A model generated the notes under the pieces. That model did not search any database and was not told the origin of the DNA. It saw nothing but the letters and a program-made list of their open reading frames with translations. Positions 20,395 through 32,458 of a stretch of 64,000 bases of DNA are shown piece after piece. This stretch comes from Stenogyne calaminthoides (Eukaryota > Streptophyta > Magnoliopsida > Lamiales > Lamiaceae): positions 16,418,728 to 16,482,727 of the forward strand of contig JBBCBC010000016.1 in NCBI GenBank assembly GCA_037126765.1, read 5' to 3'. The position numbers were made by a program, and so were the translations under genes. How positions within the stretch are numbered: the stretch's first letter is position 1; the number at the start of each line of letters is the position of its first letter.

Positions 20395-21775
20395 TATATA
20401 TTCTAAAAGCTTCATAAAAAACTACATTTTTAGTGATACTACAATTATGATTATCATCATACGGCATAATAGGATCTTCAAATCCTAGAGGTTTTGCTAT
20501 CGGGAAACAAGCGCATACGAGTTGTCCATGACTAAAAATTGACACGCAAAAATTCCCTACATTGGAAAATAATTGTCCTTGACTTTTATTTATAGAAATA
20601 GCATATGAAACAATCAGCGAAAAATTATCTTAATTGAAATTTAAATGACAATCCATGACGGAAGAATTGATGTAAGCACTAGGTATCAAAAGTAACTATT
20701 AAGGCATTACTTGGCGATAGAACTTTAACTTCAATAATATCACTCATCTTCGTAATAACCAACCTACATATTAAAAAATAACATTTCATTACAAATTTAA
20801 TTAATTAATAAATACTCAACCTTTAAAATATGAAGAAAAAAATTTAAAAAAAGATAATATTAAAAGACTAAACCGCTTTTCATTGCACAAACCCTTGAAT
20901 GATCAATGTTTCTTAAAAACATTATCAATGTTCAATTTTGAGATTCGGTTCATGATTAGAACAATAAGAACACTTTATATTATTCAGGAATTGAATCGCA
21001 CATTAGAAAGATTATCAACATTTAAACTCACCCCGATGAACTATCGAGCTCAAATAAGTGCGTGATTCATTTTTGTTCAACCAAATCATGTTATCGTTTA
21101 TGTACTAACAACATCCACAATAGGGCATAATTGATCTATTACGCAAATAATCATGATCGTTCACCATATTCTTAAAATCGGGATAAATACTATCAACAAT
21201 ATGACCGATCAATTATCACCACTTATCAAAAAGTGTCATAAAGAATTTGTACATCAAAACCATTTCCCAATTTGTGATCATATACTTCCATCTTCAATAG
21301 GTGTTATCAATCGAGAAAAAAAACATTGATTTGTTTAAACAATCGGCCGATTACAAATTTTGTGAACCACGTATTCCTTGTAAGTTTCGGTAAGGTACAA
21401 TCTATCCACAAAATAGATTAACTTATTATAAGCTTGAACATATAGTGTCTTGTTCCTTTTTGAATAATGATAATATCTATCATAAATCGCCTCCAAACAT
21501 AACATTCTTATCATGAAAATACAATGAGAAGATATAACGGATCGGCCGTGATTGCATAATAAAGTAGTATCATTTATACATACAATATTTATTTACCGCC
21601 GAGACTTAAATCTTATATATTGAGATCGATCTTAATCAAAAAGCTAAACCAAAGTGACCATCCTAATTAAAACTTGCAAGTAGATTCTTGATATCATTAA
21701 TTGGAATGACAAACATATATTATTGAGAGAAGTAAAGATATACCCTTTGGATCTTACAATCTTACTAATAGATCC
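20395..21775 (-). pseudogene. Helitron Pif1-like helicase, C-terminal part, broken
   Basis: Read on the minus strand, landmarks appear in family order across frames: MFGGDF (near 21500, family MFGGDFRQILP); SIYPDF and YLRNRSIM (near 21150-21200, family YPD...R.IL.P); TYLSS (near 21050); INKSQGQLFSNVG (near 20580); FSHGQLVCA (near 20530, family FSHGQLYVA); and ITKNVVFYEAF (near 20400-20430, family TNVVYKEVF), which closes the protein. Superfamily 1B helicases of this type unwind DNA during rolling-circle transposition. Multiple stops and indels inactivate it. The Walker A region falls at the LTR insertion junction and is degenerate. Confidence 0.8.
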
Positions 21776-23375
21776 TGTTGCATTTGGGATATTTTAGTTT
21801 TGATGAATTATCGAAAACATTATCAACTTATGTTATTGAAGCTAATTTCTGGATAACAAGTTGAGGGAACGAGAGAACAAGTTGAGGGGAACTCATGAAA
21901 ATCGGATGAAGATGATCGAGATCGAGATCGAGACCGAGCGAAATTTGTCGAGATCGGATAGTAAGATGAGTTCCGTAGTTAAGCTGATGATGGTTGAGCA
22001 AAATCGGAAGAAAAAAGCTAAAGCCGCCTAATCGGAAGATCGGATAACATGACGGATGACTAGATCGAAGAGGAGGTCGGAAGAGGAGATGAGATTGATC
22101 GAGATCGGGCGTGATCGAGATCGAGAAAGCTAACGATATCTAACTTTGATATCTTAACTGATGTACTAATCGATCGCAGATAAACCGATATCTTGACCGA
22201 TCTATCTTGATCGTCGTATACGTTGTCGGATCGGTATCGAGAAATCGATATCGAAACCAGAATCTACATACCGGATCGGCGAGAAGAAATCGAGAAGAAA
22301 GTCATCCGAAGTCATATTCCAGCGAGAATCGACGCATCTTGATGATCGGTTAACTGAGTCTTTAGTGACTGGTCGAAGATGTAAAGTCGAAGAAATTTGA
22401 ACTTCGAGTTAACTGAGTGTCATTATACTGATCGGACAAGGTCCGAAGAAGTCTCTTTGAGTCAAGAATCCACGAGTTTGAAGAAACACGAGGATCGAGA
22501 TAATCTGAAGACTCGGAAGATCCACGAAGATTATAAGCAGATTAGATTAAATTTGGCGTGGACCCGATGAGAGGAAGACAACCCGACTGAAAGGCTGCGA
22601 AGCTCTGAATAGTATGGATTTAAATGAGACTCCATCGCGGTAACATTCAAATCCACACTATAAATACAAGTTCTTCCTTCATTATTCGATTGGAGGGTGG
22701 AGAAATCGTGAAACATCGAAAGCCAAATCATCCGGCATTTCCACCATAGAACATTTGAGCAGAAATACCGCGCGTATATTCAAGAGTGTTCTGCCCTAGA
22801 TCTAAGCACAAATGTAATATCCTAAGCTTAGAGATTTTCCCATCCTTAGCATTGAGGCTAAAACAAATGTAAGGAAAATCTCAACCTGGTTAAACGAACA
22901 AACCTTACCCAAATCGGTTTGATAGGATAAGTTTGTAGGTGAGTGTGAACTTCGGTAAACATCTAGCAATCGAAAGGAGGGTAAGCAATCCGTGAAGTAG
23001 ATAAGTCCCGTTTGAGTGTGAACTCGGTAAACATCTATAAGCGATCCGTGAGGGTGATAAGTCCGTTTGAGTGTGAATTAAATAAATATATTTGGGTGTT
23101 GGACTAACACGTTAAAACTAGAATCCAGGTTAGTTAAGTAGGTGCCCCTTGTGATAGGGAAGAGTGGATGTGGGACGAGTTGTCCGAACCACTATAAAAT
23201 CGTGTGTTTCTTCTTGCTTTATGTTCTTACTTATATATCATTTGATTATATACAAAACACATATCGTTCTTAAAAAGAAAAAAAAAAATTGGAATCACTC
23301 TTCCCTCACATGACTTTTTTTTATATGCATTACATGGTATTTCGCCTCATGGGTTTCCAAAAATCGGGACCAACA
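21776..23375 (+). mobile_element. Solo Sirevirus-type LTR inside the Helitron helicase
   Basis: The segment starts TGTTGCATTTGGGATATTTTAG and ends GGGACCAACA. It is homologous along its length to the S2 LTRs at 38320-39812 and 40019-41451. Shared landmarks are GATAACAAGTTGAG near the start, a TATA box at 22658-22667 preceded by an inverted repeat, AGAGATTTTCCCATCCTTAG, and GAGTGTGAACTTCGGTAAAC subrepeats. Helitron helicase remnants lie on both sides, so the LTR arrived after the Helitron. No matching 5-bp duplication was found (GATCC left, CAAAC right). No second LTR or coding region is present. Confidence 0.8.
22658..22667 (+). promoter_or_regulatory. TATA box of the solo LTR
   Basis: CTATAAATAC follows the inverted repeat GGATTTAAAT...ATTCAAATCC at about 22617-22654. 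The arrangement is shared with the LTR at 40019-41451. Confidence 0.55.
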
Positions 23376-23690
23376 CAAACCCTGAGAGAACTTCTTCAAT
23401 ATAAATAATTTTTTCTAATTTCAACTGTATTCATACCTAAAAAATACTGACTCTACCATAATGAATGAACTCGTGTATTGATTCATAAACATTCGTTGTT
23501 CATCACTAAGTCTACTCGATAAATACTCATACTCAATCTTCCAATTCTAATATATTTATGCATAAATTCCATCATTAAGAATCTAATGCGAGATGAAAAA
23601 ATTATGATCGGGATTGGCATATCCTCAAAGTCCTGCGGATACTTGCAAGAGTCCGCAACATATTATTAATCTCTATAAAACAACCATTTT
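23376..23690 (-). pseudogene. Helitron helicase, upstream (N-side) part, broken
   Basis: On the minus strand QDFEDMPIP (near 23620-23650) and LSSRLSDEQRMFMNQ (near 23490-23530) match the segment that precedes the Walker A motif in plant Helitron helicases (family SL.DFP.MP and L..EQ....). These run toward the solo LTR, on whose other side the helicase continues. The Walker A glycine-rich loop expected near 23400-23440 is not readable. Confidence 0.6.
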
Positions 23691-24712
23691 TAATTATTTA
23701 TAGTTCATCTTAATTATACATAAATTCAAGATTAAATGGATATTAATTAATTTATATTCATAATTAAATTATGTGTTAAATCATGAATATGATCTAATTA
23801 TATTATGAATAATAGAATATGACATATATTATTGGTAAAATAAAATAATATTCTTTGTTTTAAAAAAAAAATATTGTTTACTACCTCGAGTCTAAATTTA
23901 GCGATTTTGTTCTTACTTTCTTTTTAGTGCGTCCCAACATTATGTTTACACTCTAAAAAAAAAAAACCCTTTATAAAACTACACTCTCTTAATATTCACA
24001 AATTTACACAAAATGTCATTACTTTTTGTTCCACCCATACACGAATTCAACTCATATATTTACTTTATACATAAAATTTTACAAAGTTACCCTCAAAAAA
24101 CCCAAACCATTATTCCATCCGTCACATGTGAACAAATTGGGGCCAGAAGGATTTTTTTTTTTATTTTTTATAGATATATGTCATTTCTAAAATGTATTAT
24201 GAATATATTTTAAATTGAAATAAATACAATTGAAACTTGTGTAATGAGAATATTAACTTGATCTACAACATTTTTAGATGATCCTTTGATTTATTATGGA
24301 TTAAATTTCTTGACTAAAATGTAAAGTTATATAACGTTTAATTTAATTGAATCAATAATCATTTTAAAAAAATCTACTAATTTTTAAAATCTATAAATCT
24401 CATACCTTTATATAAATTCTATATTTGCATAACATCAATTAACGATTTACTTTAATGGATGGTTATTTTTTTTCCCATACTTTAGCAGATTGATTAATAA
24501 CCTTAATTTTATAAATCTATTAAAAATATCACATATCACGATAATATATATATAATAGTATTATATATTAGATTAGAATAATATTATTAAGTCATTTAAT
24601 AATGTTGATAATTTATATAGAATAATGTTGAAACAACAAAATAATTTAAAATTAATATCTTTTGTGATATGAACATCCTATGGTATTTCGTTTACAATAT
24701 TATATTGAATTA
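23691..24712. other. AT-rich DNA, possible MITE remnant
   Basis: CTACCTCGAGTCTAAATTTA near 23881 and TTTTTAGTGCGTCCCAACAT near 23921 look like the left part of a Stowaway-type MITE. No convincing right end was found. The rest is AT-rich. Short frames such as 24013-24213 show no similarity. Confidence 0.3.
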
Positions 24713-24960
24713 TACTCCTTAGTCCCATTTTCAATCTTGGCGTTTCTTTTTTTTTCTTTTTTTTAGCGAGTGAGTTTTTTATTAGTATTTGAAATGATAA
24801 AATAATTTTTAAAGATGCATGCAATAGATGAGAAGTAGATCTATAATACCCCTCTTTAAAAAATCACTTTATCATTTGAAATACTAATAAACTCTTCACA
24901 AAAACTTCGATAATAAAGTAGGTGTGAAGATTGAAAATAGAACAGGAAAAAAACCCCTAT
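24713..24960. mobile_element. Long-TIR MITE, about 248 bp
   Basis: Almost the whole element is an inverted repeat. The left arm ATTTTCAATCTTGGCG, then TTTTTTATTAGTATTTGAAA and ATGATAAAATAATTTTTAAAGA, is mirrored by the right arm read inward as ATTTTCAATCTTCACAC, then TTTATTAGTATTTCAAA and ATGATAAAGTGATTTTTTAAAGA. TA-rich flanks fit a TA target site. Transcribed, it would form a long hairpin RNA. The superfamily is probably Stowaway/mariner, judging by the CTCC-like end. Confidence 0.7.
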
Positions 24961-25137
24961 AATATCTATTATTTTAATAATTACATAACTATGTATACTA
25001 AATAGATCGTATTAGTTAGTAAATTAAATAAATTATGATTAATAGAAAAAAATACATAACAATATTAAAATCCTCTCCTCGTAGTTTAACATTTATGTAG
25101 TGCAAAAAAAATTCATTAAGCATATACTACAAATATC

Positions 25138-25765
25138 TATAATCTCTATAATGCAAAAAGAATCTATAAAATGATGTGGCAAGTGATAAAATGATGTGGC
25201 GGTGATGTGGCAAAACCATATTCCTCTATTTTAAATCCCTCTAATCTCATTCATTTTATGTGTTGTTTTAAATCTCGGTAGATTGATTTTGTATTTCATT
25301 TTCTATAAATTGTGATCTCTCTTATTCATTTTCTCCATTCATTCTCTTCCATTTCTATTTTCTCATGTTCCTCTTTTTTGATATTGTCTCTCTAACAATT
25401 TTTTGTTCTTTTTGTTCTTTTTTTTTGTTTTGCTGCGTTCATATTATCATAAAATATAGTCTCTATAATCTGAAAAGAATCTATAAAATGATGTGCAAGT
25501 GATAAAATGATGTGGCGGTGATGTGGCAAAATCATATTCCTCTATTTTAAATCCCTCTAATCTCATTCATTTTATGTGTTGTTTTTTAATCTCGGTAGTT
25601 GATTTTTGTATTTTATTTTCTATAAATTGTGATCTCTCTTATTCATTTTTCTCCATTCATTCTCTTCCATTCTATTTTTCTCATATTAGTTTTTTTTTGA
25701 TATTGTCTCTCTAACAATTTTTTGTTCTTTTTTTTTTGTTTTGGCGTTCTTATTATTGTATAATG
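25138..25765 (+). repeat. 317-bp tandem duplication with Helitron-like starts
   Basis: Two copies are offset by 317 bp (AATCTATAAAATGATGTG at 25161 and 25478). Each begins TCTCTATAAT (25144 and about 25460) and contains GATGTGGC repeated two or three times, then T-rich sequence. TC-starting ends with TCTCTATAA...AAATGATG...GGC resemble 5' ends of plant Helitrons, but no paired CTAG terminus was found downstream. The frame at 25523-25714 is chance. Confidence 0.55.
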
Positions 25766-28420
25766 CGAAAAAAAAAATGTTTTGTAGGTTTTTATAATCT
25801 TAGTAAGTCTTTTATGTAGATTCGTCTGCTTTACGATCTCTTGATGAATTAAGGTAACAATTATCGTAGTTCATGCGAAGATATTAATTTTTTCAATCTT
25901 TTTACGATGTTTTTCTTCCTTCTCTTCCATTCTTTTTAATATTATTTTTTATTTAATCAGTGATTTGCGAATATGATCGAAAGTATTCATTGCAAGTGCA
26001 TTCTTAGGATAGTTGAAGACTTCATCTACAAAAGCGATTTTATTTTTTATTTCAAAAGAGTATAAATATCTTTATTTTTTTGGATAAGTTTTAGAGACTT
26101 TTTGTTTTATTTATGTAGATTTGATGTTATTAATATGAAAAAAGATAATTTTCGTTCTCAATTATCTTTTGATTTGAATTCAACTTTAATCTTCTTCTTT
26201 TTTTCATTCAAGGTTGATTAATGTTGGTGTCCTTCAATATTAGTTACATAATTATGTTACATAATTAATATAATTCAACACAAATAATTATATGAAAATA
26301 TAGAATTATTTGATTTTTTTAAATTTACACAAAAAAAATTTAAATTACTATTGACCCCAGGTTGTCACTAATTAATAAATAGGAGAGAATCGTGTATTTT
26401 TTGTCATTAATTAATTAACTGCTATGCGTACAATTCATCTATTACATTTCTTACAAACTTAATATTATAAAAATTAATCTAGCATATAAATATTACTCCC
26501 GTCCTCACTAATTAATTAATTTGAAAAATCATGGAACTTATATTGAGATTTGTGATTTGATCAATATTGTATTTTATTTTATACTCCAGTCGATTTGTAT
26601 GTATTTATATGGCAAAAACTTAAATTTATTTGATCAATGACTGGATGTAATCAAAGATAATTAAAAGAGTATGTAATTTATATGTAATCAAAGAAATTTT
26701 TTTATACTCTTTTGATCAACGACAGGATGTAATCAAAAATATAAAAGAAATTACATATTAATATAAATATCATCCAATCGTTGTATGTAATTTATATGGC
26801 AAAAACATAAAAATAATCTAATAATATGGCAAGAAATATGTCCCGTTAATTAGGCTAATATATAGAGTCATCATAACACAATTATTTATTTTAATATGTA
26901 TTAACTAATACAATAACTCCGTATTTTTTTTAAAATTTTAATTATTATTTTCTAATTAATCGAAATGAATATGTTTTAGTTATAGCATTGACTACTAATG
27001 TCATTATGGCGCAGCGCATAAATTGTTGAGATATTACTTTCCTATGAAATATAAATAATACTTAATTTTGATTATGAAATTATGGATTTTTTTTATAATT
27101 ATGTACCGGTAATTATGGATCAAAATATATCATGTCGGCAAATACTTTTAATCAAAATCGTAGGTGAATATTAAGGTGATTTTTTTTTTATATATAGATT
27201 TAATTATATTAAATATCTAATTAATGATAATTTATTATAAATTAATATCATATATGCAAAGTCAAACTATATATAATTAGATGCGATATTTTTTTGATGG
27301 AAGATATGTACTAATAAATTAAACATAATTTTCACAGTTTAATTTATTTAAATATTTTAGATAATGTACGTGTGTTAAAATATTCATAAATGTAATCATC
27401 GGATTATTAGACAAAATAATGAATTTTTTTAATAAGTATTTAAATATCTCGAGTAAAGGAAACAATTAAATTATTTGGTAGCGATATATTCTTGAAAAGT
27501 ATCGGTATTATGAACAATATGAAAAAATTTTATGTACTTTTTTCATTGAAATTTTTATTAATTTATTGGTACATAATTATTAGTATAATTTTATTTATGT
27601 TTAATTACAAATTTAATTTAATTAAAAACTAAAATAAATATATTATCTTATGATGATTAGTTCTTATAGTATTGATTTTTTTCATGGATAGTATTACTTT
27701 TTGACAAAAACTTATGTGAGATAATTAAATGCATGAGGCGAATTTTGTTCTAACACAAATCACACTCCTCCCAAAAAAAATGTTAAAGCGTCAAGCTCAA
27801 ATCGCCCTTGTATCATACATTGAAATTTGTATCGTACAAATACAAATCTACTTTTTTTAATAGAAAAAGTATAGATTGTTTAATATTATAATTTTTCATA
27901 TTTGTAATATTTAGTGTTACATAGAATATTCCTCTAACATGATTGCTAATTTATCTCTTTCACGATGAACTAATACTTTCTATTTAGCATAATTACATAT
28001 TTTTAAATTGAATATATAAATTGGTATAATTAAATCTTAGTATAAAAATTACAAAATTTATTGGTAATGTACAATTAATAAAATACTCATCGTTAGATTA
28101 AAAAAAATATTTATGCTGTAATTAAGAGATATAAATTGCGTACTTAAAATAGTTAATTTGATCGATAAAAAATATATCATTACATAATAAAATTAATTCT
28201 GATTGACGATTTCCAAAAGTGATTGTCATGGTACAAATAATAAATATAAAATGTAAAAAAAAAAAAACTTTATTATTGCAAGATTAATACATAAATTACA
28301 ATACATTAAAATTTTAATTTTAAATATATTTTTAAGATAGCAAAATTTATAACTCCTAAAACAAAAAAATAGCAAAATTTATGAAATATTTTTTAGAATT
28401 TATAGACAGGATTTATATCA
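25766..28420. other. AT-rich DNA with no recognised feature
   Basis: Only local repeats are visible, such as GGATGTAATCAAA near 26643 and 26727, close to an AAAGAGTAT/ATACTCTTT inverted pair. No coding similarity or terminal repeats were seen. Confidence 0.55.
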
Positions 28421-28990
28421 TGGAAGCAAATAGTTTTTTGCATGTGAATATTTATTTGAACATCTCTTATATACTGCGTGTGGATATTGCATGAAAAAAA
28501 TACTTCTTTGAAAATATGTTTAGACTCCTTCATTATTGGCGGTAAATGTATACCTTTTTTCAAGTTAGTTTTGCATAGGGTCGGGGTATCTTGAAAATAC
28601 CCATAACAAGGGGAGGTGGAAATTTAAGGACAATAAATCTCGATTCGAAAAAAGTAGGATATTAACTTCTTCTTTTTTGGGTAAGTAGAAAATTAACCTT
28701 TTTCGAGGGAATATATCTTGGAAGCAAATAGTTTTTTGCGTGAATATTTATTTCTATATACGTGTGGATAATTGCATGAGAAAATACTTCTTTAAAAAAT
28801 ATGTTTTAGACTCCACTTATTATTGAAAGTAAATGTATATATTTTCAAGTTAGTTTTTTGCGTAGGGAATTTGTGCGAAAATACACATGTAACTTAGGGG
28901 AATGTGACAATTTAAAAGACAATAAGCTTGATTCGGAAAAAGTAGAATATTAACTTTTTTTTGAAGTAGGACATTAACCTTTTTTTCAAG
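28421..28990. repeat. 298-bp tandem duplication
   Basis: TGGAAGCAAATAGTTTTTTG occurs at 28421 and 28719. The following sequence (TACTTCTTT, GACTCC, AAGTTAGTTTTG, GGACAATAA-type phrases, then a GTAGGATATTAAC-like end) is colinear in both copies with numerous indels. Weak further pieces of the unit end recur near 29040-29070 and 29440-29490. Confidence 0.7.
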
Positions 28991-30814
28991 AAAATTATGA
29001 ATTTTTTTTTGACAAATTTAAAAAAATATAACTTTTTAGCAAAAATAAGACATTAACTTTTTATTTTTGGAAAATATAGGCCATTTTATTTGCTATTTAG
29101 TGTTAAAATACCGTATGTCAATATTAAAATAATATATATCGGTATAAAAAGTACACATTTCTCTTATGTGAAGAATTATATTTATTATAAGTATATTTCG
29201 ATATAGAACAAAAAAAATTAAAATTCAATCAAATCTAAACATAAAATTAGATAGTTTAACATTTACAAAATTTAACATTAAAGCCTTACCAATTTTTTTG
29301 GTGAACTAATGACTTTGCTTCAATTTAATGAATGTATTCAATTATTTAGTTTAGAATTGCCATTATCAATTTTAATATATCTCTAATATTGTTTATTACA
29401 TTGTCAACTTAACGAAAAGGACTATAAGTTTAGGTTTTGGAAAATAGGATATTAACTTTTCTTTTGACAAAAGTAGGACATAATTTTTCTTTGTAAATAT
29501 AGATAATTTTTCTCAGCGGCCGGACCTAAAATTTATAAAACTTAAAACAGGTCTTACTTTACGAGAACTCAAAACTTATGGGCATATTTTTTGCTAAGCT
29601 GAAACTATTTAACCCTACTTTTTAAAAAACAAAAACTTATTATATTAAATTGTCACTCCATAGTTAAAAGATATAAAAAATATTTTTTCCCGTTCAATTA
29701 CATAATGTCTCAAGAATGAAAGCAAAAGAAAATTAAAAACAATGTTGTGATTATGATGAAAAACATGCAAAATTACAATTAATATTGTTTACAAATTTGT
29801 AATTTTAGACACTAATTTATTTTAAAATAGAATTTATTTTATTTAATGCTTTTATATCCTTTTATTAGTCGTCAAATAACTATTATTTTTTCTTTTAAAT
29901 AAAATTTACATAGTAAATTAATACAATTTTTGTATTATATATATATAATATTAAAAATATTACTATTATTGAATAAATTAATTTAAAATTTAAATAAAAT
30001 TTTGAAGTATTTGATGAAAGTTTAATAATGTTTGTAGAATTAATGAAGCTTTAGTGGAAATTTAATGAAGAGTTGTTTTTATTGATTTTCTCTATTAATT
30101 GCTTAGGATTACTAAACGCGTTTCATTTTGAAGAAAGGAGTGTATGTAATGTTTTCGGGGAATATTTGAAAAGTTAGGTTTATTAATAATATACGAGGTT
30201 GGTTGTCAAAGTGAAAATCATAATTTTAAATCTCAAATAATTTGAGGGAAGAATCTTTGAATTAGGTGTTCATCCGAAAATGATACTCCATAGTCCCTGA
30301 CACATTCATGACTTTTTTGTACGTGGTTTAGAAAAATATAATGAGTAGAGTTTTGAGCGGTAATTTTATATTTTTTATGTATAAAATAAATAAAAAGTAA
30401 TTTGATTGAATGCATGTAGGTAAAAAACAATGATATTTTATGTAAATATGTAGTATTGTGGGGGTGAGTTTAATGAGGAGTTTCCGTATGAAGTGTTGTG
30501 TGATGTCCCTGATAAAAAAAGTATGCAATGTGTTGTAGGGCGTAATGAATATTAAATAATTGAGACAAAACAATGTACGTAAAGTTTTAAGAGGAAACAA
30601 TTTTTAATCTATTATGTTTTGCGATGGCGATAAATAAAAATTGTATCAATATCTTTTAAGCTGTAGATTTGTATCTTGAAATCGGTTTTTTTTACATTTA
30701 TATATTCTTGATCTCGCTAAAAAGCAAAAGGTTGAAAATTTCGTGTCTCGATTTGGATGGAGACCACGAAAGTATATAACAAATATTGTTTACAAAATTT
30801 TTTGAAATTTGTGG
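28991..30814. other. AT-rich DNA with no recognised feature
   Basis: ACTCCATAGTCCCTGACACA near 30285 looks like a MITE terminus, but no partner end was found. Minus frames at 30233-30600 show no recognised similarity. Confidence 0.5.
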
Positions 30815-32326
30815 TGTTGGGAAATTTATAGATTTTTGATGAAAGTTCAAAACGTGTAATAGGACCGGTCGGACACATTGGTATTGATGTTTATATTGCT
30901 GTTATAGGAGACGATTGATAATGATTTATAGAACGGTGATGTAATAGATAGGTCACATATTACGCTTCTCAATATGTATAGGTCGAATCTGAAGACTCAA
31001 AAAGCGGTTGATATCAAGCCAGGGCGGAATGCAAGACAAAAGAATAGAAATCGGATCGATCTGATCTAGTCGAATATCTCAATTTGAAGTCATGAGCTCA
31101 AATTGAATACTTGAAAGATTGGATGAAACTTCGAGGAAGATCGGACCCGGAAGACCTACATCGGCCGTCTCGCTAGTTGAAATTTAAGTCGGCCGGCACT
31201 GAAGACTCTATGGTGGTGGTGATCGGATCGACTCACACGGTGAAATCGATGTTTCACCCCTAATCATCGTCGATGATCTGAACAAGAAGAATGTCAGCTT
31301 AGTTGGAAGAACAATATTTGAAAAGTGGTCTGTATCGATAAAAAAACCAAGACATTATGATGGAAGACGATTCGCGGGGTTGATCTTTACCTCTATGCTT
31401 GACTACAAAGTACAAATTACGCTTTTCGACCATGCCGTTCTGAAGAAAAATTAGTCATCAGCTTTAAAGTCTATAAATATATTTTGAAATTCAGAATTGC
31501 TCTCCAAGCGACTCTTTGATTTCAAGGTCTTATATATCAGATTACACTTTAGAGTGGAACAGCGCTTATTTGAACAATCAAGCTCAAGCTAATCTCATTT
31601 CCATACGAAAACGATCAAAGAAGATTATTTTCATTTAAGTGTTCATCCAGAGGTTCTTAGCATAGAAATCTTTTTCATCTGTTTGTTAAGATTTTGCTTA
31701 TCTAATGAAAAGATTTCATAGTTGGAAACAAACAATCTTACCCAAACCCCCAAGTTAGGTTAAGTTGTTTAGCAAGATTCAGGACTAGGGTTTTCTAGTT
31801 CGATCTACGGGATCAGTTGAGTGTGAACTCTTTAAACATCTAGTCGATTGTCTTTGTGTTGGACTAACTATACGTAAAACTAAGTCGGTTGGTTAAGTAG
31901 GTGCCACCTTGATAGGGAAAAGTGGGACGGATGGTGGTTTGTCCGAACCCTATAAATCTTGTGTGCCTTTACCTCTTTGATTAGCGATTACATGATCGCA
32001 CACAACCTTTAAAAGTGCATACATATTCAAGTTGAGATCGGTAGCACCAAAACGTACGATCAAACGACGACGGTCGTTGATTAAAAGATTAACCTTGGAA
32101 TCGATTTATCAAAGCGGTTTTTTCTGCGGGTAAAACTTAAGCTTCTATCGATTAAAGTGATAGTTCTGCGGCCAATCTCGCCGAAGCGTCGGTAAGTTGA
32201 TATCGATGGTGATTCACTTCGCCTCGATCGAATGCTTCCCTCGCGCAATCTGCGCAAAAAGTTTTGAAGTCTATTCACCCCTCCTCTAGACTTACGCCCT
32301 CACTAAACTCCCGTTCGGGACCTACA
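30815..32326 (+). repeat. S1 5' LTR
   Basis: The LTR starts TGTTGGGAAATTTATAG and ends GGGACCTACA, two bases before the primer-binding site. It is homologous along its length to 46497-48042. Shared landmarks are GGTCGGACACATTG, AGATCGGATCGATC, the TATA region at 31471-31480, CAAACAATCTTACCCAAACC and GTGAACTCTTTAAACATCTAG. Confidence 0.85.
31471..31480 (+). promoter_or_regulatory. TATA box of the S1 5' LTR
   Basis: CTATAAATAT follows TTAAAGT. The 3' LTR counterpart at 47171-47180 reads CTGCAAATAT, so the TATA core is lost there. Confidence 0.55.
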
Positions 32327-32329
32327 AAG

Positions 32330-32343
32330 TGGTATCCAGGCGG
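32330..32343 (+). promoter_or_regulatory. S1 primer-binding site (tRNA-iMet type)
   Basis: TGGTATCCAGGCGG lies directly after the LTR. The canonical plant copia site complementary to the initiator-Met tRNA 3' end is TGGTATCAGAGC, so this is a close, decayed match. Confidence 0.7.
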
Positions 32344-32458
32344 TTGTTTCTGAACCCTTGACTCGTGTATCGCCGATTCTTGAGGAAGAATCTTTTTGTG
32401 TTGGTGGCCCGTCGAAAAAACCATTTTAAAACTACCGTTCGTTTCCAAAATCCTCGGC

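Larger units (their letters stand above)
18796..23690 (-). mobile_element. Decayed Helitron, minus strand, with nested insertions
   Basis: The 3' terminus (hairpin plus CTAG) at 18796 and Pif1-like helicase coding remnants on the minus strand at 20400-21775 and 23376-23680 define a Helitron. A TIR element (18922-19961) and a solo LTR (21776-23375) interrupt it. The replication-initiator (Rep) part and the 5' TC terminus were not recognised; they are lost or lie in decayed AT-rich DNA above 23690. Confidence 0.65.

Noticed and set aside
26992..27025. Helitron 3' hairpin near GGCGCAGCGCA
   Set aside because: No CTAG terminus follows and the stem is too short.
30280..30600. Second MITE suggested by an ACTCCATAGTCCC terminus
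   Set aside because: No matching inverted end or TA duplication was found nearby.
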